Assembly: GCF_041146795.1 (NCBI RefSeq)
Contig: NC_135177.1
Location: 22,976,560-23,040,559 of the forward strand
Direction: 5' to 3'
Source of the DNA: Maylandia zebra
Taxonomy: Eukaryota > Chordata > Actinopteri > Cichliformes > Cichlidae
DNA: 64,000 bases
How positions within the stretch are numbered: the first letter of the stretch is position 1; every line of letters starts with the position of its first letter. Below the pieces are notes generated by a model, which was given only the letters and a program-made list of their open reading frames with translations, had not been told where the DNA came from and ran no database searches. Below, piece by piece: positions 13,374 through 24,309 of the stretch. The translations under genes and the position numbers were made by a program.

Positions 13374-13753
13374 TAGGGCTTTGTAATATGACCAAAATAT
13401 CATATCCGGAAATAAGACATTTCTCATTCTGATAATCATATATATCACAGAATAGTGCATTGTCTGTACACTCTGGGTGTTGTGTACCTGGAGTCGAGTG
13501 TTTTGACCGATGTATGAAACTATATATTTTTTAGACATAAGTTGTAGTTGCCTCATCTTCACTGGCCATGCTGGTATTTTCTGTGCCTGTATCCATATGG
13601 TGACCATCCAAACAATGAACAAATATTGCGGTGAACACTGTATTTTGTGACACCACGAAACAAATGATATATGATAAATGATAAGGATAAATATGAAACG
13701 ATGGTTGTTTTCATTTCATCATCCTATATCTATCGTCATATCGAGCAGCCCAA
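13374..13753. mobile_element. hAT-type MITE related to the one in rpl18 intron 6
   Basis: A 380-bp element starting TAGGGCTTTGTAATATGACC and ending TATCGAGCAGCCCAA. Flanking octamers CAAAGGAT (13366-13373) and CTAAGGAT (13754-13761) match at seven of eight positions. Internal sequence (TATGACCAAAATATCATATC, and GATGGTTGTTTTCATTTCATC read in context) parallels the 679-bp element at 48777-49455, so the two are one family. No coding capacity. Confidence 0.75.
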
Positions 13754-13878
13754 CTAAGGATTATAATACATGTAGAGTTGCATACACATAACAGCATTCT
13801 GTTGCAACATAAGCAGTTTATAATGAAATTAACATACATACCTTGAAAAAACGAAATCAACCACTACATTAAACTCAC

Positions 13879-13989
13879 CTTGACCAGGCTTTTTCTTCAT
13901 TTTCTGACAGCAGCTGCTCTGGATCATCACCACCTTGCGTCTTCATCTTTTTTTCACTCGGTGAAGTCTTTCCTTTTCTTGGCTCTGAA
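13879..13989 (-). CDS. Possible orphan internal exon, minus strand
   Basis: On the minus strand a 111-nt open segment lies between a polypyrimidine acceptor (TTTTTCAG) and a consensus donor (AAG|GTGAGT). It encodes a hydrophilic peptide ending EQLLSENEEKAWSR. Reading is open through the exon, and the splice sites are good. No neighbouring exon in a matching phase was identified on either side; the hAT element starting at 14013 sits just upstream. It could be an exon of an unrecognised gene, a decayed gene or chance. Not identified. Confidence 0.3.
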
Positions 13990-15214
13990 CTGAAAAACCA
14001 AAGTGTGTGATCTAGGGCTGCCACGATTAGTCGACTAGTCACGATTATGTCGACTATCAAAATGGTCAACAACTAATTTAATAGTCGACGTGTCGTTTGA
14101 AGCTTTGTAAGATCTCAAAAGACGCAGGAATAAGTAGTAGGATTTAAGAGTGTAATAACGGACTGAAACAGAAGATGGTAGCACTGCATGTACAAGGATG
14201 CCAGCTGCTGTTAAACCCCGAAGAAGAAGAAGCGGTGTCTGGTAACGTAGCTGTGTCCAAATTCAGGAATGGCTTCCTCCTGTGCCCGCATTTGTATGCC
14301 AATTACGTTACAGCAACACGACGAAGACTGTCCAAATTCGAAGACTCCGACAAATGCGCCCTTCATTTCCCCAGATTTGAAGGATGGGTCGGGTGTATAA
14401 TTCGTGGCCAAACCTATCCCAGAATTCATAGTGCGGCCCTGCTCAGTTTCCAACAATGGCAGCGCTAGTTAGTTTTAATATTACTCTTATTATTCTTTCT
14501 AGGTCACAAAATAAACGTTTAACATATTTTCAGGCGAGAATGTAGCTGTGTAAACCTCAAATATCTGCTCAGTTTATCAAGACACCACATATTTTCAAAA
14601 GCGCTCCGATGTTTTCGGAGACGTCAGTTACCCACCAGCTCGATAGCTAGCCGGGGTTCAAGGCTCACTAGAGCTGATGAGAACACCGTTTTCAAACCCA
14701 CTGCCGTCGTTCGCTACTCAGGTTAAACATGATATATAAGTCACTTAGATAACTTAAAAATGTTATTGTTTGGCTTTTTTCAGTATTTTATTTGTTCCTG
14801 AGTAAATCAGTTTGGCTGAGATTAAAGTTATATTTTTTACACAGCTGAATAAACGTCAAGCAGACAACTGATTATCAGAAGTGTGAGATGCTCGAGAATA
14901 TACTCCGGTGTCCTGTTATATTTTAAATAGACAGGAGGGTAGCAACTCCATCGAAACAATCTGCAAATGTCATTAAAATTTAATAAACTATCATCTCGTC
15001 TTTATTTTTAGTTAGCACCAGCGTTGGCCAAGTTACTTGAAAAAAGTAATCAGTAACTAATTACTGATTACTTCCCCAAAAAAGTAATCCCGTTACTTTA
15101 CTGATTACTTATTTTCAAAAGTAATTAATTACTTAGTTACTTAGTTAATTTTTAAAAACACAATTTACAACCTGAATAGGTGATAAAGCGATAGATCTTT
15201 CAACCCAATTCTAC

Positions 15215-16056
15215 TTTTTCAAGTTCAAGTTCAAATTTTATTCGCCACATGCAGTGACAGGTTGCCCTGCAGTTGAATGAACCCGCCCCCCGACCATGCA
15301 CAACACAGACATCACATGGGAATACAAGTCAGAGAACGGTTGCATTACAGAAAAAACACTGAAATGTACACTACAATGGGAAAGTACAAGAGGAAAAAAA
15401 AAGACCTCTACTCATGCTGGGCTATAGAGGACAGCATGAGAACAGGAAACAAAAAAAACTCCTCTGCACAGAAAGCACATAAATGTCCACAATACAGCAT
15501 TATAGAGCACGTGACCAGCAACAGGGTTGGGTAGGGGATAAGGAGTAAACCCAGGCAACACAGCAGCCATCCTGCCACTGCGCTGACTCTCCAGCGCGGG
15601 CCTAGACCCGCCTCGTGTTCCCAGGAGGCAACAAGCATCGAAGGCATTGGAAGGGGAGGGGGGATGTGTGAGTGCTTATCAGTGTAAATGTATGTGTGTG
15701 CGTGTCCATAGTTCAGCTGAGACAGTGTCCTTCGCCCTACCAGGCTAAGTAAACAGTCTACCAGCCAACCCAGGTGGCCTTGCATAGAGTGGGAAGAACA
15801 GTCAACACACAGTCGTTATCAGGGAGTTTTTGTTCGGCTCCAGCCTTGAGCCCACAGCTGGCACCGAGGGGGTATCCGCATTGATGTTGATGTTGTTGAT
15901 TTTTCTTTTATGCGAGCAGCTCATGAGAATTTCAAAGCTGTTCTTTAACACTCCGACACTGGTCTCTCAATCTCCCGTTGGAGAACCGTGAGCTTCTCCA
16001 CGATGTTATCAAACTTATGATTTGTGGTCTTCTCATTCTTCTCATTCTTGTATGAT
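15215..16056 (-). mobile_element. Minus-strand retroelement fragment, copy 1
   Basis: It begins with the reverse complement of a retroelement tail (TCAAGTTCAAGTTCAAATTT). It then shares long near-identical blocks with 37498-39175, for example AGCTGAGACAGTGTCCTTCG near 15714 and 37994, and ACACAGTCGTTATCAGGGAG near 15807 and 39009. No recognisable protein domain. In this copy an RTE LINE follows at its right; in the other copy an L2-like LINE tail is inserted. Confidence 0.65.
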
Positions 16057-16070
16057 TCATAATCCATCAT

Positions 16071-19000
16071 CCATCCATCCATCCATCTTCATCCGCTTAT
16101 CATCCGCTCCTCCTTGAATCGCTACCTTATCGTGGTGGAGGGGTTTGTGTGTCCCAGGGATCCCAGGGGCTATGTTGTCTGGGGGCTTTTGCCCCCTGGT
16201 AGGGTCTCCCATGGCAAACTGGTCCTGGGTGAGGGACCAGACAAAGAGCGATTCAGAAGACCCCCATGAAAAGAATATCGAGGGAACAGTTTACCCTGCC
16301 CGGGATAGGGTTACCGGGGCCCCGCCCTGGAGCCAGGCCCGGGGAGGGTGCCCGAGGGCGAGCGTCTGGTGGCCGGGCCTTAGTCCATGGGGCCCGGCCG
16401 GGCACAGCCCGAAGAGGAGACATGGGCCCATCCTCCCGCAGGCCCACCACCCGCAGGAGGCGCCATAGGGGTCGGGTGCATTGTGAGCCGGGTGGCGGCC
16501 AGGAGCGGAGGCCCTGGCGGACCGACCCCCGGCTGCCAAGACTGGCAATAGGGACATGGAATGTCACCTCTCTGGTGGGGAAGGAGCCTGAGTTGGTGCG
16601 TGAGGTTGAGAGGTACCGGCTAGATATAGTTGGGCTCACCTCTACGCATTGTCTGGGCTCTGGAACCAGTCTCCTGGAGAGGGGCTGGACTCTGTCTCAG
16701 TCTGGAGTTGCCCCTGGTGAGAGGCGGCGGGCTGGGGTGGGTATTCTTATATCCCCTCGGCTTGCTGCCGGTACGTTGGGGTTTTTCCCGGTGGACGAGA
16801 GGGTTTGTTCCCTGCGCCTTAGGGTTGGGGAACGGGTCCTGACTGTCATCTGCGCTTATGCGCCGAGTGGCAGTTCGGAGTACCCAGCCTTCTTAGAGTC
16901 CCTGGGGGGGGTGCTGGAAGGTGCTCCACCTGGAGACTCTGTTGTCCTGCTGGGAGACTTCAATGCTCACGTGGGTAACGACAGCGAGACCTGGAGGGGC
17001 GTGATTGGGAGGAACGGCCTCCCTGATCTGAACCCGAGCGGTGCTTTGTTATTGGACTTCTGTGCTAATCACAGTTTGGCCATAACGAACACCCTGTTCG
17101 AACATAAGAGTGTCCATAAGTGCACGTGGCACCAGGATGCTCTAGGCCGTAGGTCGATGATCGATTTTGTAATCGTATCACCAGACCTGCGACCATATGT
17201 TCTGGACACTCGGGTAAAGAGAGGGGCTGAGCTGTCAACTGATCACCACCTGGTGGTGAGTTGGATCAGGTGGCGGGGGAGGACGCTGGACAGACCTGGT
17301 GCACCTAAACGCGTAGTGAGGGTGTGCTGGGAACGTCTAGCAGAGGCCCCAGTCCGCGAGATCTTCAACGCACACCTCCGGCAGAGCTTCAACAGCATTC
17401 CGAGGGAGACTGGGGACATTGAGTCCGAATGGACCATGTTCAGCGTCTCCATTGCCGAAGCTGCTGCATTGAGCTGCGGCCGCAAGGTGGTTGGTGCCTG
17501 CCGTGGTGGTAATCCCCGAACCAAATGGTGGACACCAGAGGTGAAGGGAGCCACCAGGCTGAAGAAGGAGGCCTATCGGGCTTGGTTAGCCTGTGGGACT
17601 CCGGAGGCAGCCGACAGGTATCGACAGGCCAAGCGGAATGCGGCTCGGGCAGTGGCTGAAGCAAAAACTCGGGTGTGGGAGGAGTTCGGAGAGGCCATGG
17701 AAAAAGACTTTCGGACTGCCTCGAAGAGATTCTGGCAAACCGTCAGGCGTCTCAGGAGGGGAAAGCGGTGCTCTACCTGCACTGTGTATAGTGCTGGCGG
17801 AGCGCTGTTGACGTCGACTGAGAAAATTGTCGGGCGGTGGAAGGAATACTTCGAGGACCTCCTTAATCCCACTGACACGTCTTCCGGGGAGGAAGCAGAG
17901 TCTGGGGATGAGGGGTGTGACCCACCGATTTCCGGGGGCGAGGTCACTGAGGCAGTTAAACAACTCCTTGGTGGCAGAGCCCCTGGTGTCGATGAGGTCC
18001 GCCCCGAGTTCCTGAAGGCTCTGGACGTTGTAGGGCTGTCTTGGTTGACACGTCTCTGCAATGTTGCGTGGAGATCAGGGGCAGTACCTGTGGACTGGCA
18101 GACCGGGGTGGTGGTCCCCATCTTCAAGAAGGGGGACCGGAGGGTGTGTTCCAACTACAGGGGGATCACACTCCTCAGCCTCCCCGGGAAAGTCTATGCC
18201 AGGGTGCTGGAGAGGAGGGTTCGTCCGCTAGTCGAACCTCGGATACAGGAGGAACAATGCGGTTTTCGTCCTGGTCGCGGAACACTGGACCAGCTCTTTG
18301 TCCTCTCGAGGATACTTGAGGGTGCATGGGAGTTTGCCCAACCAGTCTACATGTGTTTTGTGGACCTGGAGAAGGCATTCAACCGTGTCCCTCGGGGCGT
18401 CCTGTGGGAGGTGTTGCGCGAGTATGGGGTGTCTGGCCCATTGCTACGGGCCATTCAATCCCTATACAACCGTTGCAAGAGCTTGGTTCGCATTGCCGGC
18501 AATAAGTCGGACTCGTTCCCGGTGGGTGATGGGCTCCGCCAAGGCTGCCCTTTGTCTCCGGTTCTGTTCATAATTTTTATGGACAGGATTTCTAGGCGCA
18601 GCCAAGTGGCGGAGGGCTTTCGCTTTGGTGGCCTCAGAATCTCATCTCTGATTTTTGCGGATGATGTGGTTCTGTTGGCTTCATCGGGTGAGGGCCTCCA
18701 GCTCGCACTGGAGCGGTTCGCAGCCGAGTGTAACGCAGCGGGAATGAGGATCAGCACCTCCAAATCTGAGGCCATGGTTCTCAGCCGGAAAAGGGTGGAG
18801 TGCCCACTCCGGGTCGGGGATGAGTTCCTGCCCCAAGTGGAGGAGTTCAAGTATCTCGGGGTCTTGTTCGCGAGTGATGGGAGAAGGGAGCTGGAGATCG
18901 ACAGACGGATTGGGGCTGCGGCTGCAGTAATGCGGACGCTGCACCGGTCAGTCGTGGTGAAGAGGGAGCTGAGTGTAAAAGCGAAGCTCTCAATTTACCG

Positions 19001-19434
19001 GTCGATCTACGTCCCTACCCTCACCTATGGCCACGAGCTGTGGGTAGTGACCGAAAGAACGAGATCGCGGATACAAGCGGCGGAAATGAGCTTCCTCCGA
19101 AGGGTGGCTGGCCTCTCCCTTAGAGATAGGGTGAGAAGTTCGGCCATCCGGGAGGGGCTTAGAGTAGAGCAGCTGCTGCTCCACATCGAAAGGAGCCAGC
19201 TGAGGTGGTTCGGGCATCTGGCAAGGATGCCCCCTGGGCGCCTCCTGGGCGAGGTGTTCCAGGCATGTCCCACCGGGAGGAGGCCCCGGGGCAGACCCAG
19301 GACACGCTGGAGAGATTATATCTCTCGGCTGGCCTGGGAACGCCTTGGTATTCCCCCGGACAAGCTGGAGGAGGTGGCTGGGGAGAGGGAGGTCTGGACC
19401 TCTTTGCTTAGGTTGCTACCCCCGCGACCCGACC
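16071..19434 (+). mobile_element. RTE-clade (Rex3-like) non-LTR retrotransposon with 14-bp TSD
   Basis: Flanked by a perfect 14-bp direct repeat TCATAATCCATCAT (16057-16070 and 19435-19448), the product of target-primed insertion. The left end opens with (CATC)n and CATCCGCTTAT, which is the reverse complement of the usual RTE 3' tail. The right end stops at CGCGACCCGACC, where I would expect the GGATAAGCGG...GATG tail. So the copy appears to carry an inverted piece of its own 3' end at the left and to lack that tail at the right. The intact ORF and exact TSD point to recent insertion. Confidence 0.88.
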
Positions 19435-19505
19435 TCATAATCCATCATACAAAATGTAATCAAATGGAAAAGTCTCTTTTTTTTTACTTGTTTTATCAGT
19501 TTTAA
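16266..19505 (+). CDS. RTE LINE endonuclease / reverse transcriptase polyprotein
   Basis: One uninterrupted 1079-codon ORF. An APE-type endonuclease starts at about residue 96 (GTWNVTSL), with [10 protein letters not shown] near 230 and the catalytic STDHH near 324-328. The reverse transcriptase follows: [18 protein letters not shown], a motif A FVDLEKAF, a [10 protein letters not shown] motif and the catalytic IFADD at about residue 797. The C-terminal region has the RTE-style ...[11 protein letters not shown] segment. These are enzymes that nick genomic DNA and copy the element's RNA at the nick. The first ~90 Arg/Gly/Pro-rich residues are of uncertain translation, so the real start may be later. 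The last ~23 codons (after 19434) are read from flanking DNA because the element's own 3' end is missing. The usual endonuclease glutamate is replaced within GLTSTH. Activity cannot be judged from sequence. Confidence 0.88.
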   Translation: MKRISREQFTLPGIGLPGPRPGARPGEGARGRASGGRALVHGARPGTARRGDMGPSSRRPTTRRRRHRGRVHCEPGGGQERRPWRTDPRLPRLAIGTWNVTSLVGKEPELVREVERYRLDIVGLTSTHCLGSGTSLLERGWTLSQSGVAPGERRRAGVGILISPRLAAGTLGFFPVDERVCSLRLRVGERVLTVICAYAPSGSSEYPAFLESLGGVLEGAPPGDSVVLLGDFNAHVGNDSETWRGVIGRNGLPDLNPSGALLLDFCANHSLAITNTLFEHKSVHKCTWHQDALGRRSMIDFVIVSPDLRPYVLDTRVKRGAELSTDHHLVVSWIRWRGRTLDRPGAPKRVVRVCWERLAEAPVREIFNAHLRQSFNSIPRETGDIESEWTMFSVSIAEAAALSCGRKVVGACRGGNPRTKWWTPEVKGATRLKKEAYRAWLACGTPEAADRYRQAKRNAARAVAEAKTRVWEEFGEAMEKDFRTASKRFWQTVRRLRRGKRCSTCTVYSAGGALLTSTEKIVGRWKEYFEDLLNPTDTSSGEEAESGDEGCDPPISGGEVTEAVKQLLGGRAPGVDEVRPEFLKALDVVGLSWLTRLCNVAWRSGAVPVDWQTGVVVPIFKKGDRRVCSNYRGITLLSLPGKVYARVLERRVRPLVEPRIQEEQCGFRPGRGTLDQLFVLSRILEGAWEFAQPVYMCFVDLEKAFNRVPRGVLWEVLREYGVSGPLLRAIQSLYNRCKSLVRIAGNKSDSFPVGDGLRQGCPLSPVLFIIFMDRISRRSQVAEGFRFGGLRISSLIFADDVVLLASSGEGLQLALERFAAECNAAGMRISTSKSEAMVLSRKRVECPLRVGDEFLPQVEEFKYLGVLFASDGRRELEIDRRIGAAAAVMRTLHRSVVVKRELSVKAKLSIYRSIYVPTLTYGHELWVVTERTRSRIQAAEMSFLRRVAGLSLRDRVRSSAIREGLRVEQLLLHIERSQLRWFGHLARMPPGRLLGEVFQACPTGRRPRGRPRTRWRDYISRLAWERLGIPPDKLEEVAGEREVWTSLLRLLPPRPDLIIHHTKCNQMEKSLFFYLFYQF

Positions 19506-20454
19506 TCTTTTAACTTTATGCATCAAGCAAAAATTAAATTATATGCAACATTCTCTGACTTGAAGAAATTAGTTTAACATTTAAACCTACTTTCTGCACA
19601 TTCCAGCACATAAAATAAAATATTTTTTGTGTTTACACTCAGTCTTTCAAATAGATGCAAGTAAAACACAGCAGAAAATAAATAAAGTCAAAGACTAGCG
19701 GTCCTTTTGCTCTATTTTCACCTGTAAAGCAGGAGTGGGGTAGGCGGAGGTTTGCCCTGGTGCAGGTGTGCCGCAGCGGTCAGTTGAAGAATCTGCGAGT
19801 TTCTCTGTGATTTTCCCATTACGTCGTTGCGCACTCAGTGCTTGTTTAGGGTTTTGTTCGCTGTAAAAAGAAGTTTTCTTCCCATGCACAATGGACACTA
19901 ATGTTTTTGTCACTTTTTATGGAATCAAACTCAAAGTAAGGTCAGTACTTCCACGCTTTAAACGCTGCATGCTCATACTCTCTTCCGTACTCGATATATT
20001 ATCCATTGTTGATCTGCACACAGCTGTTGTCACGAACTTGCTTACGTCACTGTCATGAGACATTCCCGCAAAAAAAATCCCAGTTTTAGTAACGCAGCAA
20101 CGCAGCGTTCCTACGGGAAAGTAGCGGTGATCTAATTACCATTTTTGCGATAGTAATCCCTTACTTTACTCGTTACTTGAAAAAAGTAATCAGATTACAG
20201 TAACTGCCCATCTCTGATTAGCACATACCTTAAACACTTAAAGCTGTAAGCTAATGATAGTTATATAAGAGCAGATGCATGCTGGTGCAATAAGCTGCAC
20301 TTTTACATCCACTGGATGCATGATCTGATTAGTTGACTAATCGCAAAAATAATCGGTGACTCGTCGACTATCAAAATAATGGTTTGTGGCAGCCCTAGTG
20401 TGATCACATTTGAAATAAGTTATATTTTTCCTCTGCAGTGTTGAAGAGTTGAAG

Positions 20455-20494
20455 AGCTATCATTGATTGAAGAGTGCTTCAATTAATGATAGCT
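20455..20494. repeat. Short hairpin-forming inverted repeat
   Basis: The 18-base arm AGCTATCATTGATTGAAG is followed by a 4-base spacer and CTTCAATTAATGATAGCT, pairing at 17 of 18 positions. It lies just outside the hAT element. It may be a remnant palindrome or a cruciform site; too short and A/T-rich to call a microRNA. Confidence 0.6.
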
Positions 20495-20684
20495 GTTGAT
20501 CCATTTCTCAAATAATCTCTAAGGATCTGAATTTTTTAAGAAAGAGACAAAATATCTGCTTATTAGGCTAAAAGCTTGATATAGATATTACGATTTATAA
20601 TATGTCAGCATCCCCCACAAGGCATGTAAAACCCCTGCACACCAGCACTGCGCTTATACTTCAATCAAGATAAAGTTATTATTC

Positions 20685-20686
20685 AT

Positions 20687-20737
<51 letters not shown>

Positions 20738-20757
20738 TGTATTTATTATTTATTTAG
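20685..20757. repeat. (ATTT)n microsatellite
   Basis: About 17 tandem ATTT units with minor interruptions, in AT-rich intergenic DNA. The surrounding 20406-21900 contains no gene I can support. Confidence 0.9.
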
Positions 20758-21417
20758 TTATAAGTATTATTATTTAATCACATTAGAACAACAGGGTCAC
20801 AAAAATATACTCTGCTGTGAAGAAAAAACCATCATGAATACTAATTGAACTGTGATTTCACCTACTTGTTGTGAATAGTAGTATACTACTGATCATTTTG
20901 ATTTATTTAAGTGTACATACTAAAAATGCTGCTCAGCATTTCATAAATTATATTTTCAATAAATATTGAAGGAAAAACACAGTTACAGCGGGAATGTGTC
21001 TGTCTGCCAATATTTCACTAAACATTTCTATGTGCTATAAAATGGACATAATTATAAATGTGCTGAGATGAAACTAAACTTTCAATAGTATTACCACTAT
21101 AGTCTGTTAACCACCAAGTTAATCTATGTTGGTCAGCTAGGGTAAAAGTCTTTACTTTAGCAGCCTAAATCAGAGGCTAACATTAGCATTTATTAGCATC
21201 AGCTATGAGGCTTAAACTCGTGTAAGTGTAACTTTGCCTGAAAACCTTCAGTTCTTTCTAAATAAAAAGTTAAAAAACATGATTACGAACAAGCATCAGT
21301 CAGTAAAGGTCACGGGAAAAAATTAAACAACACTACACATGTTGATTAAAAATAAATCATGCTGAGCGGTTTCTTGTTGCTGCCACTGATTGAGGTAAAA
21401 ATAAAACAAGCAACACT

Positions 21418-21825
21418 TAAAACATTTCTAAAAAAAAAAAAAGTGAAAATATTTTTTTTTATGTGGAATTTGAAAATGTTTTTTCAAAAATGGGGGGAAA
21501 AAGGGGATTTAACAATACAGGAGAGGGGGTCAAGACCCTCACCCCAATCACCTTTCACACCCCATCTTGCCCCAACCGCACCCCACCTACCCCTTACTCA
21601 CCCCCATGACACCCACCAAAATGTTTTGATCAAAGAGGGAGGGGGTCAAGCTGGAGGAAATGGGATTTAAGGACATGGAAATATGGAAAATTCCTTCACA
21701 TTTATACAGTACATTATACTGTCTTGTTACTGGGAAAAATGTATTCACAAATGCAGACATTTCTAAGAAAAAAATGTGAAAAAAAATTTTTTAATGTGGA
21801 ATTTGAAAATGTGTTTTTTATGCCA
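21418..21825. repeat. Imperfect direct duplication pair
   Basis: A block at about 21418-21485 (ACATTTCTAAAAA..., then ATGTGGAATTTGAAAATG) is repeated at about 21755-21825 with the same ATGTGGAATTTGAAAATG core. The unit is roughly 65-70 bp and the copies are about 340 bp apart. The sequence between is C-rich (CACCCC-type). Origin unknown. Confidence 0.65.
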
Positions 21826-21907
21826 AAATGCCAAATTGATTTTAGCTAGTGTTAGCTGTGATTGTTAAACAGTTAACATGGTCAACCAAGAGCAGTTTGT
21901 CGGTTGA

Positions 21908-24300
21908 CAGTGTTGGGGAGTAACGGAATACATGTACCGCCGTTACGTATTTAAAATACAAAATATGAGTAACTGTATTCCGTTACAGTTACCGTTTAAA
22001 AAGGTGGTATTCAGAATACAGTTACTTTGTTGAAATAAATGGATTACACTGCAGTACTTTCCTGTTTCATTCTGTCGCGGGTCAGGACTGTTTGGGTTTT
22101 GTTTGACAGCTACGTTCTGTTGTTCCAGGCGGCAGCGTTATGGTTGCCATGGTTACAGGGCGACGCTCTCTCTCTCTCTGCCACTGTGTGTTTCCTGGGT
22201 GAGAGAGCGCCTTTTCGTTGTTGTTGTTGTTGTTGTGCTAAGCTAACAGGCAGAATGCTACAAGCATAGCTCTAAAGAATGTAGCATCATGGGCAGTGTA
22301 GTCCGTGTTGCAGGGAGAATGGACTGCCATACACGTTATGGGTCTGTGAGCGCGAGGAGGGAGAAAAAGGAGAGTGGAAAGGTACGAGTTGTCATCGAGG
22401 AAAAACGGGAGCTGGAAGCATGTAAATATAATAATAACCACTGCAGCCAAGAAGAGTGCCTGACGAGCCCAGTTGTAAGTAAGCTATTAAGACTCGACTG
22501 TACACCGTGTTCGTGTTTTCCTCCGAAAATAATAAGTTCCGTTGGAGCAGTCTTTCTTTTTTTTCTTTTTTCTTTTTTTTTGTGTCCCGTTTGGATCTTT
22601 AGCCATCAGAATTGTTGTCTAAAGGCCAAGTAAGATGCCAAGCGGATTTATTTTACCAAGTGGATCATCATGGCCTTGCCATATTGGTCCATTTGATTGA
22701 CCTTTATTATAATTATGAATTTATTTTATTTTCAGTTGCTACAAACGGGACAGACATGACTGGGGGATAGGACAGGGAGAAAGAATGAAAGAAAGAGAGG
22801 GAGAGAAAGAAGACCAAAGGGGAGAAGAGACGGTGAGAAGGGGGAGAAGAAAGAAAGAAAAACAAACAAAAAAAACAAAACACCTGGGTCACCTGTATGG
22901 AGAAAAAAAACAGAAGAGAAAGCAAACAACAAAGAGCAACATAATAAAAAAAACAGCACCATCACAATAAACTAGCTAGCAGTAGATATCAGTAGATACT
23001 AAATAATAAACGATGTTGTGCAGCACGCAAGATAGACAGCGCACAATGTGCTTTGAGGCAGCAGCCAAGAAAGCTGTAGTCCACGTCTGTGAATACCCGT
23101 GTGTACACCTGTGTGCATACCTGTGTGGATCAGCATGCTTGCATTCCAAAGGTTTCTCCATGTAACGATCTGCTAGGGAGTGTGGGGAGCCACAGCCCCG
23201 TCCTCCAGGGTATGAAGCAGGTATGGAGGAGATCAAAACTCCAGACATCCAGAGGCCCACAGAACACAAGAGACCAAGGAAGACCAACAGAGGGGCAGCC
23301 GCGCCACTGTCCCAGTAAGAGCTGAGGAGAGTCCCAGATGAGGGTTCACTCAGCAGCCGCGGAGCAGAAGCCAGGGGGAGTTGCAGTGACGCGCCCGTGA
23401 GCTCCGCCGGCAGCCAGCTGTGCCTGAGTGACCGAGCCCCAGGCCGAGAGGCCGGGGGCACCCCACCTCCGAAGTGGCCCGAGCGAGCCCCAGGCTCCAG
23501 GCCCCGATAAGCGGCCGCCAAGGAGTGAGCCGGTGTGTACCCGGACGCCCACCCCCAGACACAAAGAACCACCGACGCACCGACACCTGAGGGAGTCCGC
23601 CACTGGCAGGGGAAGTGGTGGTGGGCGGAGATAGGCCTCCAAACCTTGGAGGGCCTGAGGCGTCCCCAGAGAGGTGGCGTCTGATACCCAACCTGACATA
23701 TAGACACAGACATACAGGCACACACAGACACAAACATCCATTCCCACCCTCATGCTCTCATATGCACTTACTCCACACTCAACCAACGTGGAGACAGACA
23801 TAAAGAGACGCTGTACACACAATCACACTCCCCAAGCGTACTCTAGGTCTAGGTACCCTTGTCCCTGGAGGGGGGAACTGCACCCAGACCCAGGTGGTGT
23901 TACCCTTTTCCCTGCGGTGGGGAGAGGCAGACCGCCCCGACTCCGCAGCAGTTGGAGCAGTCTTTCAACGCCTCTCTCTGTCTCTCGCAAGAAAAGTTGA
24001 CCCACACAACAAAGTAAAGCTATTTTTCGGCTACAAGCCGACAGGGACCCCGCTGTATTAGTCAGAGGTCCCTTTACTACAGTTCGGAGTCGCGGACCTT
24101 CAGTAATAGTAATAAATCACACAGCAATAGTACATTCACGTTGTTGTAAAAAGCATGATAATATATTAAGTAATCCAAAGTATTCAGAATACGTTACTGT
24201 CATTGAGTAACGTAACGGAATACGTTACAGAATACATTTTGGGGCATGTGTTCTGTATTCTGTAATGGAATACATTTTAAAAGTAACCTTCCCAACACTG
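21908..24300. mobile_element. hAT-like element with exact 8-bp TSD, host of a nested retroelement
   Basis: Left terminus CAGTGTTGGGGAGTAACGGA and right terminus TAACCTTCCCAACACTG are inverted repeats. The octamer TCGGTTGA flanks both (21900-21907 and 24301-24308). Sub-terminal GGAATAC/GTATTCC motifs repeat in both orientations. Its own arms are 21908-22556 and about 23967-24300. No transposase was recognised. Confidence 0.9.
22557..23950 (-). mobile_element. Minus-strand non-LTR retroelement with 16-bp TSD
   Basis: A perfect 16-bp repeat GTTGGAGCAGTCTTTC flanks the insert (22541-22556 and 23951-23966). The insert begins with a T-rich run interrupted by C, i.e. a poly(A) tail when read on the minus strand. 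It is about 1.4 kb and G/C-rich in its upper half. The several overlapping minus-strand ORFs here show no reverse-transcriptase motifs, so it is probably a 5'-truncated LINE 3' region or a non-coding retroposon. Confidence 0.85.
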
Positions 24301-24309
24301 TCGGTTGAC

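Larger units (their letters stand above)
15019..20216. mobile_element. Second inverted-repeat DNA element nested in the first
   Basis: The left end CAGCGTTGGCCAAGTTAC pairs with the right end GTAACTGCCCATCTCTG. Sub-terminal TTACTTGAAAAAAGTAATCA occurs near both ends (15033-15052 and 20173-20192). Flanking octamers GTTAGCAC (15011-15018) and ATTAGCAC (20217-20224) agree at seven of eight bases, again hAT-like. Its own body includes about 19449-20216; an unexplained minus-strand ORF at 19695-19913 lies there and has no recognised domain. The body is interrupted by retroelements at 15215-19448. Confidence 0.75.
14013..20397. mobile_element. hAT-like DNA transposon, host of a nested insertion
   Basis: The element starts TAGGGCTGCCACGATTAGTC and ends in the inverted match GTGGCAGCCCTA. 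Both flanks carry the exact octamer GTGTGATC (14005-14012 and 20398-20405), the hAT signature. The element's own arms are 14013-15018 and 20217-20397 and contain sub-terminal GTCGACTA motifs in both orientations. No hAT transposase is visible in the arms, so it is non-autonomous. The 6.4-kb span results from a 5.2-kb insertion. Confidence 0.9.

Noticed and set aside
17573-18154. 193-residue minus-strand ORF within the LINE
   Set aside because: It is a shadow of the reverse-transcriptase frame in G/C-rich sequence.
22732-22965. Phe/Leu/Ser-rich minus-strand ORFs
   Set aside because: They are translations of A/G-rich low-complexity sequence near the poly(A) end of the nested retroelement.
23346-23822. 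Overlapping 127-253 residue minus-strand ORFs in the G/C-rich block
   Set aside because: They lie inside a retroelement insert bounded by a 16-bp TSD. No reverse-transcriptase or other motif is present, and the high G/C content explains the long frames.
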